Positions 41,901-52,656 are shown, numbered from the stretch's first letter. The stretch is 64,000 nucleotides of DNA from Pectobacterium peruviense (GCF_002847345.1 NZ_LXFV01000006.1:124001-188000), one strand, 5' to 3'. Numbers and translations: made by a program. The notes: a model not told the origin generated them from the sequence alone.

Positions 41901-42312
41901 CCAGGGTGTTTTCAAACAGGATGAGTGGTTAGCAAACACCATCACAGCGCTTTACCTCACCCACGACTCACTAGCATTAACTCGCCTGCCTCTCGATTGA
42001 GAAAAACACATCATAGTATTCGCAATATCGGCCATTACCATTTCAATGGCGTGGCTTGAGATTTATCAAATCGAGTCAACCAGAGTGTTTTTATCGAAGG
42101 GTTTAACCGGAAATACCAGACAGAAAGACTGGATTTTTACCTGTTCAAAACGGGGAGTAAAATCAAATGAACCACGGGGTGCTCTCTGTATGATTATAAC
42201 AGCAAGCGCCCCGTGAATATCTGAATAGGCATAGGCTGGTAGTGGAAAATACCAGCCGAAAAGCTGACTACCTCAAGAAAAGCGTGAAAATAAAATAGAT
42301 GTACTCACACTA
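41901..42312. other. Gene-free stretch between tRNA-Ile2 and the acyltransferase gene
   Basis: About 410 bp with no credible gene. There are two hairpins: CACGGGG / CCCCGTG at about 42174-42216 and GGCTGGTA / TACCAGCC at 42234-42257 (8-nt loop), both near the end of the acyltransferase gene and possibly its terminators. I looked for a copy of the tRNA 3' end as an attachment site and found none here. Confidence 0.5.
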
Positions 42313-44304
42313 TTAATTGTCGGCAGGCGCTGGATCGAGAATCGATGGAACATGACTCGATGCCCACTTAGTAAAGTAATCCTGAAGCAGCAGTGAAGCA
42401 TATTCTGAGGTATGGCCCTCGTCACGATATAATGGAAGGCCATTCTTAACATAAGAACATTTACCGTCCTTTCTATCGCAGAATACATCATTCTGTTCAA
42501 AAACAAGCACGCTGGGGTGGGTTTTATTAACCGCCACGAGCAGTGGGTTGAAATCTTTCAGAATAGAACTACGAACATCAGAGGAAACCAAGCAATCCTT
42601 TGGATGCTGTTTAAGGGGCGATTTAAAGCAGGCCTTTGGATGAAAACCCGGTCTTATGTGTGGCGTAAAAATAATAACCTTCATCCCCTGTTTTTCAAGG
42701 AAGTCGATGCGTTGAACCACTCTGGCAATCTCATCGCTAGATGGCTGTCGTGACAAACCGTCTAAAATAACAAATTTTATGGATGGTGTTCTCTTGATAA
42801 TGTCATCAATAAATTTTGCTTGATCGGTTATCCTGGAGCCATAGCAAGGGCTTCTCGGATCGTCACCAGAGTTATCAAAACCAACCCCACACGTTCCTAT
42901 CGAAAGTATAGTCTGGTGCTTCAACTTTTCATTTTTAGCGAACCCAGGATAGAGCTGGTTTGCGTAGCTATTCCCCAAAAGAAGAATCGTTGGCGGCTTA
43001 GTCCCACTCTTCATGCAGAACCACCAAGCGAGTGTATTCTGATCTTTATAAGGGTATTCAGACAGGCAAATATCATTCTTTGTATAGGCCCATATTGGCC
43101 CCATAAACTGATACTGGACCTCTTTGGTAAAATCACTCGTTGTCACAGCCTTGCGTTCTGCAAATCCATCTTTATAAAAAACAGCAGAACCAGATAAAAA
43201 TAGTACAACACTTAAAAGAACCAATGTACCAACAAATTTATATCCCTTTGATTTTCTTATTTTCCCTTCAACAAATTTATACGTAAGCCAGGCCAATAAG
43301 ATCGATAAAAAGACAGCGGCTAATCGCAAAAAACGATCTGGCGTGCCTCTTTCTACAATTCTCAAAAAGGTCAATAACGGCCAATGCCATAGGTACAAAG
43401 GGAAACTGATTAAACCAAACCAAACCACTATCTTATTGCTCAAAAACAAACGATTGAGCATCGCATTAGGGCCGGCAAAAATGATTAAAACAGCACCAAT
43501 AACGGGAATAAGAGCCCAAAAGCCAGGAAAGTATGCATCTTTATTGATGGATAAAAAGCCAAAACCCAAGATCAAAAAACCAAATAGTGAAAAGCCATTT
43601 ATCACAAACTGATTTTTTTGAAACTTATCGACAAAGCTCTTGTGATAAAGAACGATAAACGCCAATAAACTACCGAACAACAGTTCCCAGAATCGGGTAA
43701 ATGGAGAGTAAAACGTTGCGACTCCATCGCTCCTTATCATATAAATATTCAGAACAAAAGAAGCCAAAATAAAACTAAGTAGTAACGCGATTCGGCGAAA
43801 ATTCATTCGCCAAAAAAGCCAACACAGCAAAGGCCAGAGAAAATAGAATTGTTCCTCTATACCTAAGCTCCACAAGTGCAAAAGTGGTTTAGTTTCTGCG
43901 GCATTATCAAAATAGCCAGATTCGCCCCATAGCACTAAGTTGGAAACAAATCCAACCCCCGCCATTGTATGCTTACCTAATTGCTTATACTCATCAGCAA
44001 GTAAAGCAAACCAGCCAAATACAATAGAAACAGTCAAAACCAGTAGCAAGGCGGGAAATATCCGCTTGATACGGCGTGCATAGAACTCAGAAAAGCTGAA
44101 TGTTCCCTTATCTAGATTCTCGAAAATAATGGTGGAAATCAAAAAGCCGGAGATAACAAAAAAGATATCAACACCAATAAAACCACCTTTCATCCAATCA
44201 GGAAAGGCGTGGAAAGCCACAACAGAGAGAACAGCAACGGCTCTTAATCCGTCAATGTCGGGGCGGTACTTTGGGTGTGAAAGATGAGAATTCGATGTTG
44301 TCAT
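42313..44304 (-). CDS. Acyltransferase-3 / SGNH O-acetyltransferase (OafA type)
   Basis: This 663-residue protein has an N-terminal acyltransferase-3 domain with about ten membrane segments (RPDIDGLRAVAVLSVVAFH near residue 14, RRIKRIFPALL, LLHLWSLGIEEQFY) and a periplasmic SGNH domain after about residue 390, with the nucleophile region LLLGNSYANQ and the final DEGHTSEYAS (Asp/His). Such proteins move acetyl groups to O-antigen or other surface sugars and change phage and immune recognition. It stands alone next to a tRNA and is AT-richer than its neighbours, which suggests transfer. No start ambiguity. Confidence 0.9.
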   Translation of the reverse strand: MTTSNSHLSHPKYRPDIDGLRAVAVLSVVAFHAFPDWMKGGFIGVDIFFVISGFLISTIIFENLDKGTFSFSEFYARRIKRIFPALLLVLTVSIVFGWFALLADEYKQLGKHTMAGVGFVSNLVLWGESGYFDNAAETKPLLHLWSLGIEEQFYFLWPLLCWLFWRMNFRRIALLLSFILASFVLNIYMIRSDGVATFYSPFTRFWELLFGSLLAFIVLYHKSFVDKFQKNQFVINGFSLFGFLILGFGFLSINKDAYFPGFWALIPVIGAVLIIFAGPNAMLNRLFLSNKIVVWFGLISFPLYLWHWPLLTFLRIVERGTPDRFLRLAAVFLSILLAWLTYKFVEGKIRKSKGYKFVGTLVLLSVVLFLSGSAVFYKDGFAERKAVTTSDFTKEVQYQFMGPIWAYTKNDICLSEYPYKDQNTLAWWFCMKSGTKPPTILLLGNSYANQLYPGFAKNEKLKHQTILSIGTCGVGFDNSGDDPRSPCYGSRITDQAKFIDDIIKRTPSIKFVILDGLSRQPSSDEIARVVQRIDFLEKQGMKVIIFTPHIRPGFHPKACFKSPLKQHPKDCLVSSDVRSSILKDFNPLLVAVNKTHPSVLVFEQNDVFCDRKDGKCSYVKNGLPLYRDEGHTSEYASLLLQDYFTKWASSHVPSILDPAPADN

Positions 44305-44594
44305 TAGGCTAAGTTCACGCTCGGCAAAACTTCAAAACTTGTCAAAGAATTTTAGCCGGATAGAGTGTAAAAAAGTGGTAAAAATTATACTCTCAGATGA
44401 CCAACAGCAACAACTTTTACCCTATCTAACCGTTACGCTAAACAGTAATTCAGATACTTTACCCCCGCAGAATGCCCCAACAAACTCCACGTTCATTGCA
44501 CCTACCGTTTTCCTACGTGCTGTTATCAGTTTATTTTTTAGAGAAATACACTATAAAAATAGCGCTAGTTACGATAAATATCTGAAAGGAACTC
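44305..44594. other. AT-rich gap with promoters
   Basis: This 290-bp gap holds the promoter of the minus-strand acyltransferase gene and of the short plus-strand reading frame at 44595. An in-frame stretch from 44339 has no ribosome site and no recognisable protein. Confidence 0.4.
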
Positions 44595-44708
44595 ATGAGT
44601 AAGATTTTAACCTGCGTGTTGAGCGGTATTGTGATGTTTACCGCTGTTGGCGTACATGCCGCTGAAAAGGGGAGCTTTGCAGAGTTATTTTCATTGCGAA
44701 ACTATTAG
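44595..44708 (+). pseudogene. 37-residue exported-protein remnant or small secreted peptide
   Basis: AAAGGA leads a 37-codon frame that starts MSKILTCVLSGIVMF and continues with a signal-peptide end at GVHAA, then only 15 residues (EKGSFAELFSLRNY) before TAG. The signal peptide and ribosome site look real, so it is either the 5' remnant of a longer exported protein cut off at the border with the LysR gene, or a tiny secreted peptide. It is convergent with that gene, 11 bp apart. Confidence 0.45.
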
Positions 44709-44719
44709 GGTAGAAGAAT

Positions 44720-45622
44720 TCACGTCCTAACAACCTGCGAACACACGTCGATAAATGCACGCAGTTTGGGTTGATTCCTCGCGGCTTTTGAGAAATAGAG
44801 AAAAAGGCCATCGTTTCCCGGCGAGAGATCGAGTAATGCCGCTTCCAGCGTGCCGTTTGCAAGTTCGCGTGAGGTATGGAAAGTGGATGAGTAAATAAGT
44901 CCGACGCCTCTCACTGCAAGGCTACGCATTAGCTCGCCATCGTTGACGGTAATTGTGCCCGTTGGTTCAACTCTTACACTTTCTTTATTTTCGATAAACT
45001 CCCACCGATAAACATCTCCCTTTTCAGGGCGGCGAAAGCGAATACATTCGTGATGCACCAGATCGCTTGTGACTTTCGGCTTTCCATGCGCTTTAAAATA
45101 GTCTGGCGATCCAAATACTGCCCACTTAAATGGCGGCGAGAGCCGTATCGCGATCATATCCTGCTCGATGTACGAACCGATCATGATGCCGGCATCATAG
45201 CCTTCAGAGACGAAATTATCGTGACGATTACTCACCGTGATATCGACATTCAAATTCGGCCACGCCTGACGAAATGCTGGAATGAGCGGTTCGATAACAT
45301 GGGGGAGCGCTAAACGCTCTACAATCAGCTTCAACGTCCCCGACGGTTTTTTTGCCGATTGCGCGACATCTTCAAAACCTGCCGCGATGGCTTGTGCGGC
45401 AGGTCCAATTTTCAGTAACAGGTCTTCTCCCGCTTCTGTCAGTGCCATCTTGCGCGTCGTGCGGTGGAAAAGTGGCACGCCGAGGCGATGTTCCAGTCGC
45501 TGGAGCGACAAGCTCACCGAGCCCGGCGTCTTGCCCAGATCGAGCGCCGCTTTGCGAATACTCAATCGTTTCGCTATAGCCAGAAATTCTGCAAGTCCAT
45601 CAAAGCTATCGGATTGCCCCAT
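44720..45622 (-). CDS. LysR-family transcription regulator
   Basis: This 300-residue regulator has the N-terminal winged helix (FLAIAKRLSIRKAALDLGKTPGSVSLSLQRLE, then RTTRKMALTEAG) and a C-terminal effector-binding domain. It is divergent from the DJ-1-like gene across 178 bp and most likely controls it; the effector is unknown. Confidence 0.92.
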   Translation of the reverse strand: MGQSDSFDGLAEFLAIAKRLSIRKAALDLGKTPGSVSLSLQRLEHRLGVPLFHRTTRKMALTEAGEDLLLKIGPAAQAIAAGFEDVAQSAKKPSGTLKLIVERLALPHVIEPLIPAFRQAWPNLNVDITVSNRHDNFVSEGYDAGIMIGSYIEQDMIAIRLSPPFKWAVFGSPDYFKAHGKPKVTSDLVHHECIRFRRPEKGDVYRWEFIENKESVRVEPTGTITVNDGELMRSLAVRGVGLIYSSTFHTSRELANGTLEAALLDLSPGNDGLFLYFSKAARNQPKLRAFIDVCSQVVRT

Positions 45623-45800
45623 TAGGATTCCTCATCGTCATGCGATACAGGGATTATCAAACGTAATTTACGACAGTTTCTCACGCCAATACAAAATTAT
45701 TACATCGATTTATTAAACAATACGTTCCATTTTTACCGTCTATTTTCAACCAGTTATCACAGATATAGTCAGCAGACACCACCTGCTGAAGGAATTTTCT

Positions 45801-46565
45801 ATGTCAATAATAAAGCGCTGTACAGGCCTTATCGCCGCGATGGCTGTATTTGCAGCAGCCTCCCCTACTTTCGCGCAGAACGCACAGAAAGAAGAGAAGG
45901 TATTAATTGTCGTCTCCAGCCTGGATAAAAAGACGCCAGAGCTTGTTGGCGGTTTCTGGTTTCCAGAACTGACTCATCCGGTTGAAGTCTTCGATAAAGC
46001 CGGGCTGGATTACGATATTGCCAGCCCTAAAGGAGGATTACCGCCCTTCGATGGGTTCGATCTCAAAGACCAGGCAAGTCTGAATTTCTGGACTAACCCA
46101 GAGCATCGCAACAAGCTGGCCAATTCACTCCCACTCGCGAAGGTTGATCCTGCTAAGTACACCGCGATCCTGCTCGTCGGCGGACACGGGCCAATGTGGG
46201 ATTTCGTCAACAACCCTGAATTGATCAACATCGTACGTACAACATATGAAAACAACGGCATCGTCAGCGCGGTCTGCCACGGCCCGGCTGGCTTGCTGAA
46301 TGTGAAGCTCAGCAACGGCGAGTTGTTAATTAAAGGGCGTCACCTTACCGGGTTTACGGCAGAAGAAGAGGCATTCCGCCATTACGACAAGATTGTGCCT
46401 TTTGAACTTGAAGCCGCACTGAAAAAGGATGGCGCAACATTTGAAGAAGCCCCGATATTTGAAAATAAAGTCGTCGTTGATGGACGACTGATCACCGGCC
46501 AAAACCCAGCATCCGCTAAAACGCTCGGCGAAGCTGTCGTCAAGGCACTGCAAGCGAAAGCGTAA
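45801..46565 (+). CDS. Periplasmic DJ-1/PfpI-family protein
   Basis: This 254-residue protein has a signal peptide (residues 1-25, cut near TFAQN) and a class I glutamine-amidotransferase-like fold. The nucleophile elbow is AVCHGPAG with Cys159, preceded by LLVGGHGPMWD. Relatives such as Hsp31 act as glyoxalases, deglycases or chaperones, but most are cytoplasmic; export is notable here. GAAGGAA precedes the ATG. The divergent LysR gene probably regulates it, perhaps in response to reactive electrophiles. Confidence 0.88.
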   Translation: MSIIKRCTGLIAAMAVFAAASPTFAQNAQKEEKVLIVVSSLDKKTPELVGGFWFPELTHPVEVFDKAGLDYDIASPKGGLPPFDGFDLKDQASLNFWTNPEHRNKLANSLPLAKVDPAKYTAILLVGGHGPMWDFVNNPELINIVRTTYENNGIVSAVCHGPAGLLNVKLSNGELLIKGRHLTGFTAEEEAFRHYDKIVPFELEAALKKDGATFEEAPIFENKVVVDGRLITGQNPASAKTLGEAVVKALQAKA

Positions 46566-46635
46566 TTACCGTATCAGCAGGCGTTAGGGCAAAACACCTA
46601 ACGCTGGCAACAACACATCACACCCACAGAGATGT

Positions 46636-46695
46636 CGTGACCGGAGTCACATAACCAGACAGGGGCATTGCCGCAGAGATTCAGGATTGTATAGT
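46636..46695 (+). promoter_or_regulatory. CRP site and promoter of the glucosidase gene
   Basis: CGTGACCGGAGTCACA (46636-46651) matches the CRP consensus TGTGA-N6-TCACA in nine of ten positions. TTGCCG (46668-46673) and TATAGT (46690-46695), 16 bp apart, form a -35/-10 pair. The start would be near 46702, placing the CRP centre about 58 bp upstream, a class I arrangement. Confidence 0.7.
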
Positions 46696-46702
46696 GTTCC
46701 AA

Positions 46703-46780
46703 CAAGACGTTACCGCCAATGGCGGGCGAGACTTGGGCAGAAGTGAGTAGCACTACTCTCTTCTGCCCAAGTTTTTTTTT
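46703..46780 (+). promoter_or_regulatory. BglG/LicT-type antiterminator (RAT) with overlapping terminator
   Basis: The RAT-like hairpin is CAAG-ACGTTA-CCGCC-AAT-GGCGG-GCGAGA-CTTG (46703-46735): two short stems split by an unequal loop. Its last arm overlaps the first arm of a strong terminator, ACTTGGGCAGAAG (46731-46743) with CTTCTGCCCAAGT (46760-46772), then eight T. The two structures exclude each other, as in sugar-PTS antitermination. A matching leader precedes the PTS gene. Confidence 0.82.
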
Positions 46781-46847
46781 GCCTGTTGTCAGGTAATTCC
46801 CTGCGCGACAGCGCGAGGCCACCATCTGGCGCAGCGTAATGATGTAG

Positions 46848-48257
<1,410 letters not shown>

Positions 48258-48265
48258 CTGTCGAG

Positions 48266-48304
48266 AAAACCAGACGGCACGTTCACACCGCGCCGTCTGG
48301 TTTA
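48266..48304. terminator. Bidirectional terminator between glucosidase and PTS genes
   Basis: AAACCAGACGGC pairs with GCCGTCTGGTTT. It lies between two convergent genes and has an A-run on one side and a T-run on the other. Confidence 0.85.
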
Positions 48305-48312
48305 TTAGATAA

Positions 48313-50229
48313 TTAAACATGAGCCAGCACGATGATCGTCTCTCCGGCCTGCGGCTGGCGTGCAGCGCCAAGGCTGAATACGCGATATTCTTCCGCATTC
48401 GTGATGACCATAGGTGTCACCGTGTCGTAGCCCGCCTTCTGGATCGCTTCCAGATCGAACTCCAGCAGCAGTTGGCCTTTTTTCACCTTGTCGCCTTCTG
48501 CAACGTGCATCTGATAATGCTGACCTTCCAGCTGTACCGTATTGATACCAACATGAATCAGGATCTCCGCCCCCTTCTGCGAAAGAATACCGACGGCATG
48601 GCCGCTGGCAAACGTGCTGGCAATTATGCCGTCCACTGGCGAATAGATACGGCCTTCCTGCGGAAGAATAGCAACGCCCTGCCCGACGACGCCAGAAGAG
48701 AACACTTTGTCGTTCACCTCTTCCAATGGGATCAACTCACCTTTTGCTGGCGATCCCAGCGGTTCAGCCGTCGCCGGAGCCTCTTTCAGCGGTAGGGCAT
48801 TTGTGTTCTGGCGTACTACTGGCGCAGCAGGTGTCGTAGATGGCGAACGCGTTGGCGTTGACGCTTTCTCCGCAGGCGGGACGGGATCGTCAAACCCGAC
48901 GATCAACGTCAGTACAAAGCTTGCTACGAAAGCAATGGCACAGCCGATGAGGAATCCGACAAAGCCTTCTCCGTAGAAAATCGGCAACGTCAGCAAGCCG
49001 GGCATCCCCATCGAAACCGCCGAACTTTTCGCATAGCCAACGATAGCGCCACCCAGCGCAGCAGCAATCACCGCGCAGATAAACGGTTTTTTCAGCTTCA
49101 ATGTGACGCCGTAAACACCAGGTTCCGTAATGCCAAACAGCGACGCGATAAAGGTGCTACCCGCCAGCGCTTTGAGCTTTTTATCTTTGGTTCGCACCAT
49201 CACGCCCAGCAGCGCACCGGATTGGGCAAAAACTGACGGGCTGGAAGCCGCTTTAAGATAACTGTGACCCATAACCGAGAGATCGTTAATAAAGACGGTG
49301 ACAAAGCCCCAGTGCACACCAAATATCACTAAGATCTGCCATGACGCCGCCATAAGCGCCCCGGCAATAATCGGGTTGAATTCATAGATATTGACGAACA
49401 CCGACGCAATGAGCTTACTGGCCGAAATCCCAATCGGCCCGATGGTCATCAGCGTTAGCGGCACCATCAGCACCAGCAGGAAGAACGGCGTCAGAATATT
49501 GCGCACGCTTTCGTGAATATGGCGATTCAGGAAACGCTCGATATACGACATTAACCACACGCTGAAGATAATCGGTATCACCGAGGAGGTGTATTTCATC
49601 ATCACGACAGGCAGGCCGAAGAATGTCACAGGCTGACCAGCATCAAACAACCCCTGAATCGTCGGGTAAACCAGTGCACCAGCAATCGACACCGCCACAA
49701 AAATGTTGGTTTCGAATTTACGCGCAGCAGTAATCGCCAACAGCATCGGCAAAAAATAGAACAGGCTGTCGGACGCCGCATGCAGGATGACATAGGTACT
49801 TTCTTTGGTATTGAGCCAGCCGAGCGCAATCACGATAGCCAGCACCCCTTTCAGCACCCCCGCTGCCGCCATCGCTCCCAGTAAGGGGGTGAAGATGCCG
49901 GCAACCAGATCGATCAATCGTCCCATCGCAGACGTCGATTGATCACTTTCCGCCGTCTGGCGTTTTCCGTCGCCGTCTTCCAGCAATGTAGAGATCGGCC
50001 CAAAGGCCCGGTAAACCTCCGGCACCCGATTCCCTATAACCACCTGCAACTGCCCGGAAGCATTGATTACCGTAATGACGCCTTCTAACGCCTCCAGCGC
50101 AGCCACATCCACTTTACCGTGATCAACAATCTTAAAGCGCAAGCGTGTTGCACAATGCACCAGAGTAGAAACGTTGGTTTCCCCTCCGACTAACTCCAGA
50201 ATATTTTCAGCGAGCACTTTGCTATTCAT
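48313..50229 (-). CDS. Beta-glucoside PTS permease, EIIBCA
   Basis: This 638-residue BglF-type permease has the domain order B-C-A. EIIB carries Cys26 in LVHCATRLRF, EIIC has about ten membrane segments (about 100-460, with GITEPGVYGV), a Pro/Thr/Ala-rich linker follows, and EIIA carries His559 in ILIHVGINTVQLEG. It takes up and phosphorylates a beta-glucoside that the convergent glucosidase then cuts. The start at MNSKVLAENIL is backed by GGGAAG and by the family. It has a CRP-like site and a RAT-terminator leader upstream. Confidence 0.95.
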   Translation of the reverse strand: MNSKVLAENILELVGGETNVSTLVHCATRLRFKIVDHGKVDVAALEALEGVITVINASGQLQVVIGNRVPEVYRAFGPISTLLEDGDGKRQTAESDQSTSAMGRLIDLVAGIFTPLLGAMAAAGVLKGVLAIVIALGWLNTKESTYVILHAASDSLFYFLPMLLAITAARKFETNIFVAVSIAGALVYPTIQGLFDAGQPVTFFGLPVVMMKYTSSVIPIIFSVWLMSYIERFLNRHIHESVRNILTPFFLLVLMVPLTLMTIGPIGISASKLIASVFVNIYEFNPIIAGALMAASWQILVIFGVHWGFVTVFINDLSVMGHSYLKAASSPSVFAQSGALLGVMVRTKDKKLKALAGSTFIASLFGITEPGVYGVTLKLKKPFICAVIAAALGGAIVGYAKSSAVSMGMPGLLTLPIFYGEGFVGFLIGCAIAFVASFVLTLIVGFDDPVPPAEKASTPTRSPSTTPAAPVVRQNTNALPLKEAPATAEPLGSPAKGELIPLEEVNDKVFSSGVVGQGVAILPQEGRIYSPVDGIIASTFASGHAVGILSQKGAEILIHVGINTVQLEGQHYQMHVAEGDKVKKGQLLLEFDLEAIQKAGYDTVTPMVITNAEEYRVFSLGAARQPQAGETIIVLAHV

Positions 50230-50311
50230 AATGACTTCCCGTTTCGTCAATGGCTGCGACTGCCTAATACACGTCATCCCGCTTGTTATCCGCTGGCCAG
50301 CTGGAAAATAA

Positions 50312-50393
50312 GCAAAAAAAAACCTAGATAAAGCAGCGTGTTACCTACGCTGCTTTATCCAGGTCTCGCCCAGAAAATTCTGGTGACGTCCTT
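50312..50393 (-). promoter_or_regulatory. BglG/LicT-type antiterminator (RAT) with overlapping terminator
   Basis: On the minus strand the RAT is AGG-ACGTCA-CCAGAA-TT-TTCTGG-GCGAGA-CCT. The loop sequences ACGTYA and GCGAGA equal those of the glucosidase leader while the stems differ and still pair. The last arm overlaps an 18-bp terminator stem starting ACCTGGATAAAGCAGCG (50347-50364 with 50322-50339), followed by nine T (50313-50321). Confidence 0.82.
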
Positions 50394-50444
50394 TCCTGTT
50401 TTCTAACAAGTTAACGCAGAGAAAGCTATCTCTACGTTTTATTC

Positions 50445-50460
50445 TGTGAAAACAGTCACT
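50445..50460 (-). promoter_or_regulatory. CRP-like site upstream of the PTS gene
   Basis: On the minus strand AGTGACTGTTTTCACA matches TGTGA-N6-TCACA in nine of ten positions. It lies about 55 bp upstream of the RAT, the same spacing as in the glucosidase leader. I could not fix a -10 box. Confidence 0.65.
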
Positions 50461-50554
50461 AAATTTCTGCCAATCAGGCAAAGCTGCCTAATCCACGACT
50501 CAATGACGCCGTAAAAACAAAATGGCGCTTCTCAAAGAAACGCCATCGGCAAAT

Positions 50555-50917
50555 TTACTGTTTGCCCTGCTTCTTCAGCCAGGCTTCCATTTGGTCGATC
50601 TCCGGCTGCTGGGCTTTGATAATCTCTTCCGCCAGCTTGCGCAGCTCCGGGTCTTTGCCGTATTGCAGTTCCGTCTTCGCCATATCAATTGCGCCACGGT
50701 GATGCGCAATCATCCCTTTGGCGAAGGCAATATCAGGGTCGCTGGACTTCATACCTTCCATCATCTCGGTATGCATCGCATCCATGCCTTTCGTATATGC
50801 CTGTTGGGAAGACGACTCGCCGTTCGTTGAACCATGGCCGCTATGGGCGCTGTCAGCAGCAAACGAGAGAAATGGAACCAGCAAGGTCGCCGTTACTAAC
50901 AAATGGACTTTCTTCAT
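50555..50917 (-). CDS. DUF305 (CopM-like) periplasmic protein
   Basis: This 120-residue exported protein has a signal peptide (about 1-21, LSFAADS), a His/Ser-rich start of the mature part (SAHSGHGS) and a ferritin-like DUF305 helical bundle with FAKGMIAHHRGAIDMAK and EEIIKAQQPEIDQM. Its His and Met residues suggest metal, perhaps copper, binding, as for CopM. I chose ATG 50917; a GTG directly before it is in frame. It lies upstream of the PTS gene on the same strand but separated by 325 bp with its own regulation. Confidence 0.9.
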   Translation of the reverse strand: MKKVHLLVTATLLVPFLSFAADSAHSGHGSTNGESSSQQAYTKGMDAMHTEMMEGMKSSDPDIAFAKGMIAHHRGAIDMAKTELQYGKDPELRKLAEEIIKAQQPEIDQMEAWLKKQGKQ

Positions 50918-50988
50918 CACAACCTCTCAATCAGTCACAGTGCTTTTTGAGGGTAGACGTTCCAGTAAGGGGAAGGTCAAGAAAAGAT

Positions 50989-52458
50989 TCAGACGCCCTC
51001 GGCCAAGCGCATGCAAACGCAATTACGCCCCTGAGCCTTCGCTTTATAGAGTTGCTCGTCCGCCAGCCCGATGAGATCGTAAATATTGCCGCCTTCATAC
51101 TGAGAAAAAATGGCAACGCCGATGCTGACAGTAAAGTAAATTTCCCGACCATCGGACAGCATAAGCGGAGTGGATTCCGTAAGACGCCGCAGCGCTTCAG
51201 CCATGGCTTCAGACTGCTCATCCGTCAGGTCGTAAGCCGCAATAATGAACTCTTCCCCGCCCCAGCGGCAAAGAATGTCGCTCGGTCGAATATTGGCGCT
51301 CAGCATACGGGCAAAGCTGGCGATCAATTCATCACCACAGGCATGGCCGTAGGTATCGTTGACCTGCTTAAAATAATCGATATCCAGAAATAGCAGCGTT
51401 ATTTGACGTTTTCTCTTATTCATCAGCACGCCCTGTCTCACGTTCAACATACTGAGAAAAGCGCGACGATTGAAGGTATTCGTAAGTGCATCCTTCAGGC
51501 TGTTACCTTCGATGATTTTAATCAGTCGCCGGTTCATCGAGACAAAATGCGAGACGCTTAACATCGCCATAATGAGCATCGCTATATTCAGCCGTGCCGT
51601 GGTGAGAAACGAATTAATGTACGCTTCGGAATTTGAATCTATGAGTATACCGACCTGATTAATATAGAGATAATTTAGTATTACGCCCGTAATCGCACAG
51701 AGCAACGACATAATCGGGAAAGAGTAATTGAACGCGCACAGCGTAAGTGGAATAACGGACAGTGTAATAAGACTGGCGTCCAGAAAAAACAGGCTAACCA
51801 ATAAGAAAATAATGAAGACCAGAAAGGGAAAAATATTTTCTCTGATGTGCTTAGGACAAAGCGGAATATTCCGTAGCGCCCGCAGGATGTCTTTACCCCG
51901 CAGGAAAAAGAACGCGAGAATAATACCGGTTCCCAGTTGTTCACTGAACCAGTCCATAAATTCATCATAGTGATTCCCAACATCGTAGACATACGCATAG
52001 AATCCATAAGCCACACCTGATGAGAACGCGCCTACAAACGTCGAAGCGAAAATAATATAGACGTAATACTTGCTGAATTTTTCAAATGTCGACCACTTTC
52101 CGGTAAACCGGCACATCAGGCAAAAGGCGCACCAGGCCGCCACCACAAAGATAATATTGCACAAACATAACAGTACCTTGGTTTTTAATGGCGAGTTATT
52201 ATCCATCAGTAACGCTGCCGACAGCATCGCCGCATAGCCCACTAAAAAACCCATACCGATCGAGAATGTTTTACCTTTTATCGTCCCTTTTCTGGCCCTG
52301 AAACTAATCATGAGACAAAAAACCAGCATATTAGCGGGCCAAAACAGCGACAGTTCATCCAGCACTCGAAACCGAAATCCCAGACAGCTCACTATTAGAG
52401 TGGTCAGAAACAGAAGCGGCATGAATTTTATAGTTTTCAACGTCAAATCGTTATTCAT
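50989..52458 (-). CDS. Membrane-bound diguanylate cyclase (GGDEF)
   Basis: This 489-residue protein has about eight N-terminal membrane segments resembling a MASE1-type sensor (to about residue 300) and a C-terminal GGDEF domain. The active site is GGEEF in CRWGGEEFIIAAY, and RPSD five residues before it is an intact I-site for product inhibition. It should make cyclic-di-GMP from two GTP. I chose the ATG at MNNDLTLK for AAAGGA just upstream; an in-frame longer version starts up to 43 residues earlier. No EAL domain. Confidence 0.92.
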   Translation of the reverse strand: MNNDLTLKTIKFMPLLFLTTLIVSCLGFRFRVLDELSLFWPANMLVFCLMISFRARKGTIKGKTFSIGMGFLVGYAAMLSAALLMDNNSPLKTKVLLCLCNIIFVVAAWCAFCLMCRFTGKWSTFEKFSKYYVYIIFASTFVGAFSSGVAYGFYAYVYDVGNHYDEFMDWFSEQLGTGIILAFFFLRGKDILRALRNIPLCPKHIRENIFPFLVFIIFLLVSLFFLDASLITLSVIPLTLCAFNYSFPIMSLLCAITGVILNYLYINQVGILIDSNSEAYINSFLTTARLNIAMLIMAMLSVSHFVSMNRRLIKIIEGNSLKDALTNTFNRRAFLSMLNVRQGVLMNKRKRQITLLFLDIDYFKQVNDTYGHACGDELIASFARMLSANIRPSDILCRWGGEEFIIAAYDLTDEQSEAMAEALRRLTESTPLMLSDGREIYFTVSIGVAIFSQYEGGNIYDLIGLADEQLYKAKAQGRNCVCMRLAEGV

Positions 52459-52563
52459 CTGTCCTTTACCGCCCGCTATCCAATAGTCCCGCCTGCTGTC
52501 TCCCGTGAGAATAACATTAATCATTTCCCTACTCACAGTGTGATGGATGAGGGGAAAATAAAT

Positions 52564-52618
52564 AAAAAAACCACCGGACTGATGCATTCCCCGTGAGGTA
52601 ATACGTCAATCCGGTGGT
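52564..52618 (-). terminator. Terminator of the Spy-like gene
   Basis: On the minus strand ACCACCGGA pairs with TCCGGTGGT around a long loop, followed by seven T. It lies 39 bp past the spy-like gene and before the cyclase gene. Confidence 0.75.
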
Positions 52619-52656
52619 CTTACTAACTTAGGTATCTCAGGTATCGTGTGAACGAA

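Noticed and set aside
41860-42312. Attachment site repeat of tRNA-Ile2
   Set aside because: I searched by eye for a copy of the tRNA 3' end and found none on this side of the acyltransferase gene.
44339-44602. Open frame between the acyltransferase gene and the 37-codon frame
   Set aside because: No ribosome site, low-complexity AT-rich codons and no family resemblance; more likely promoter DNA.
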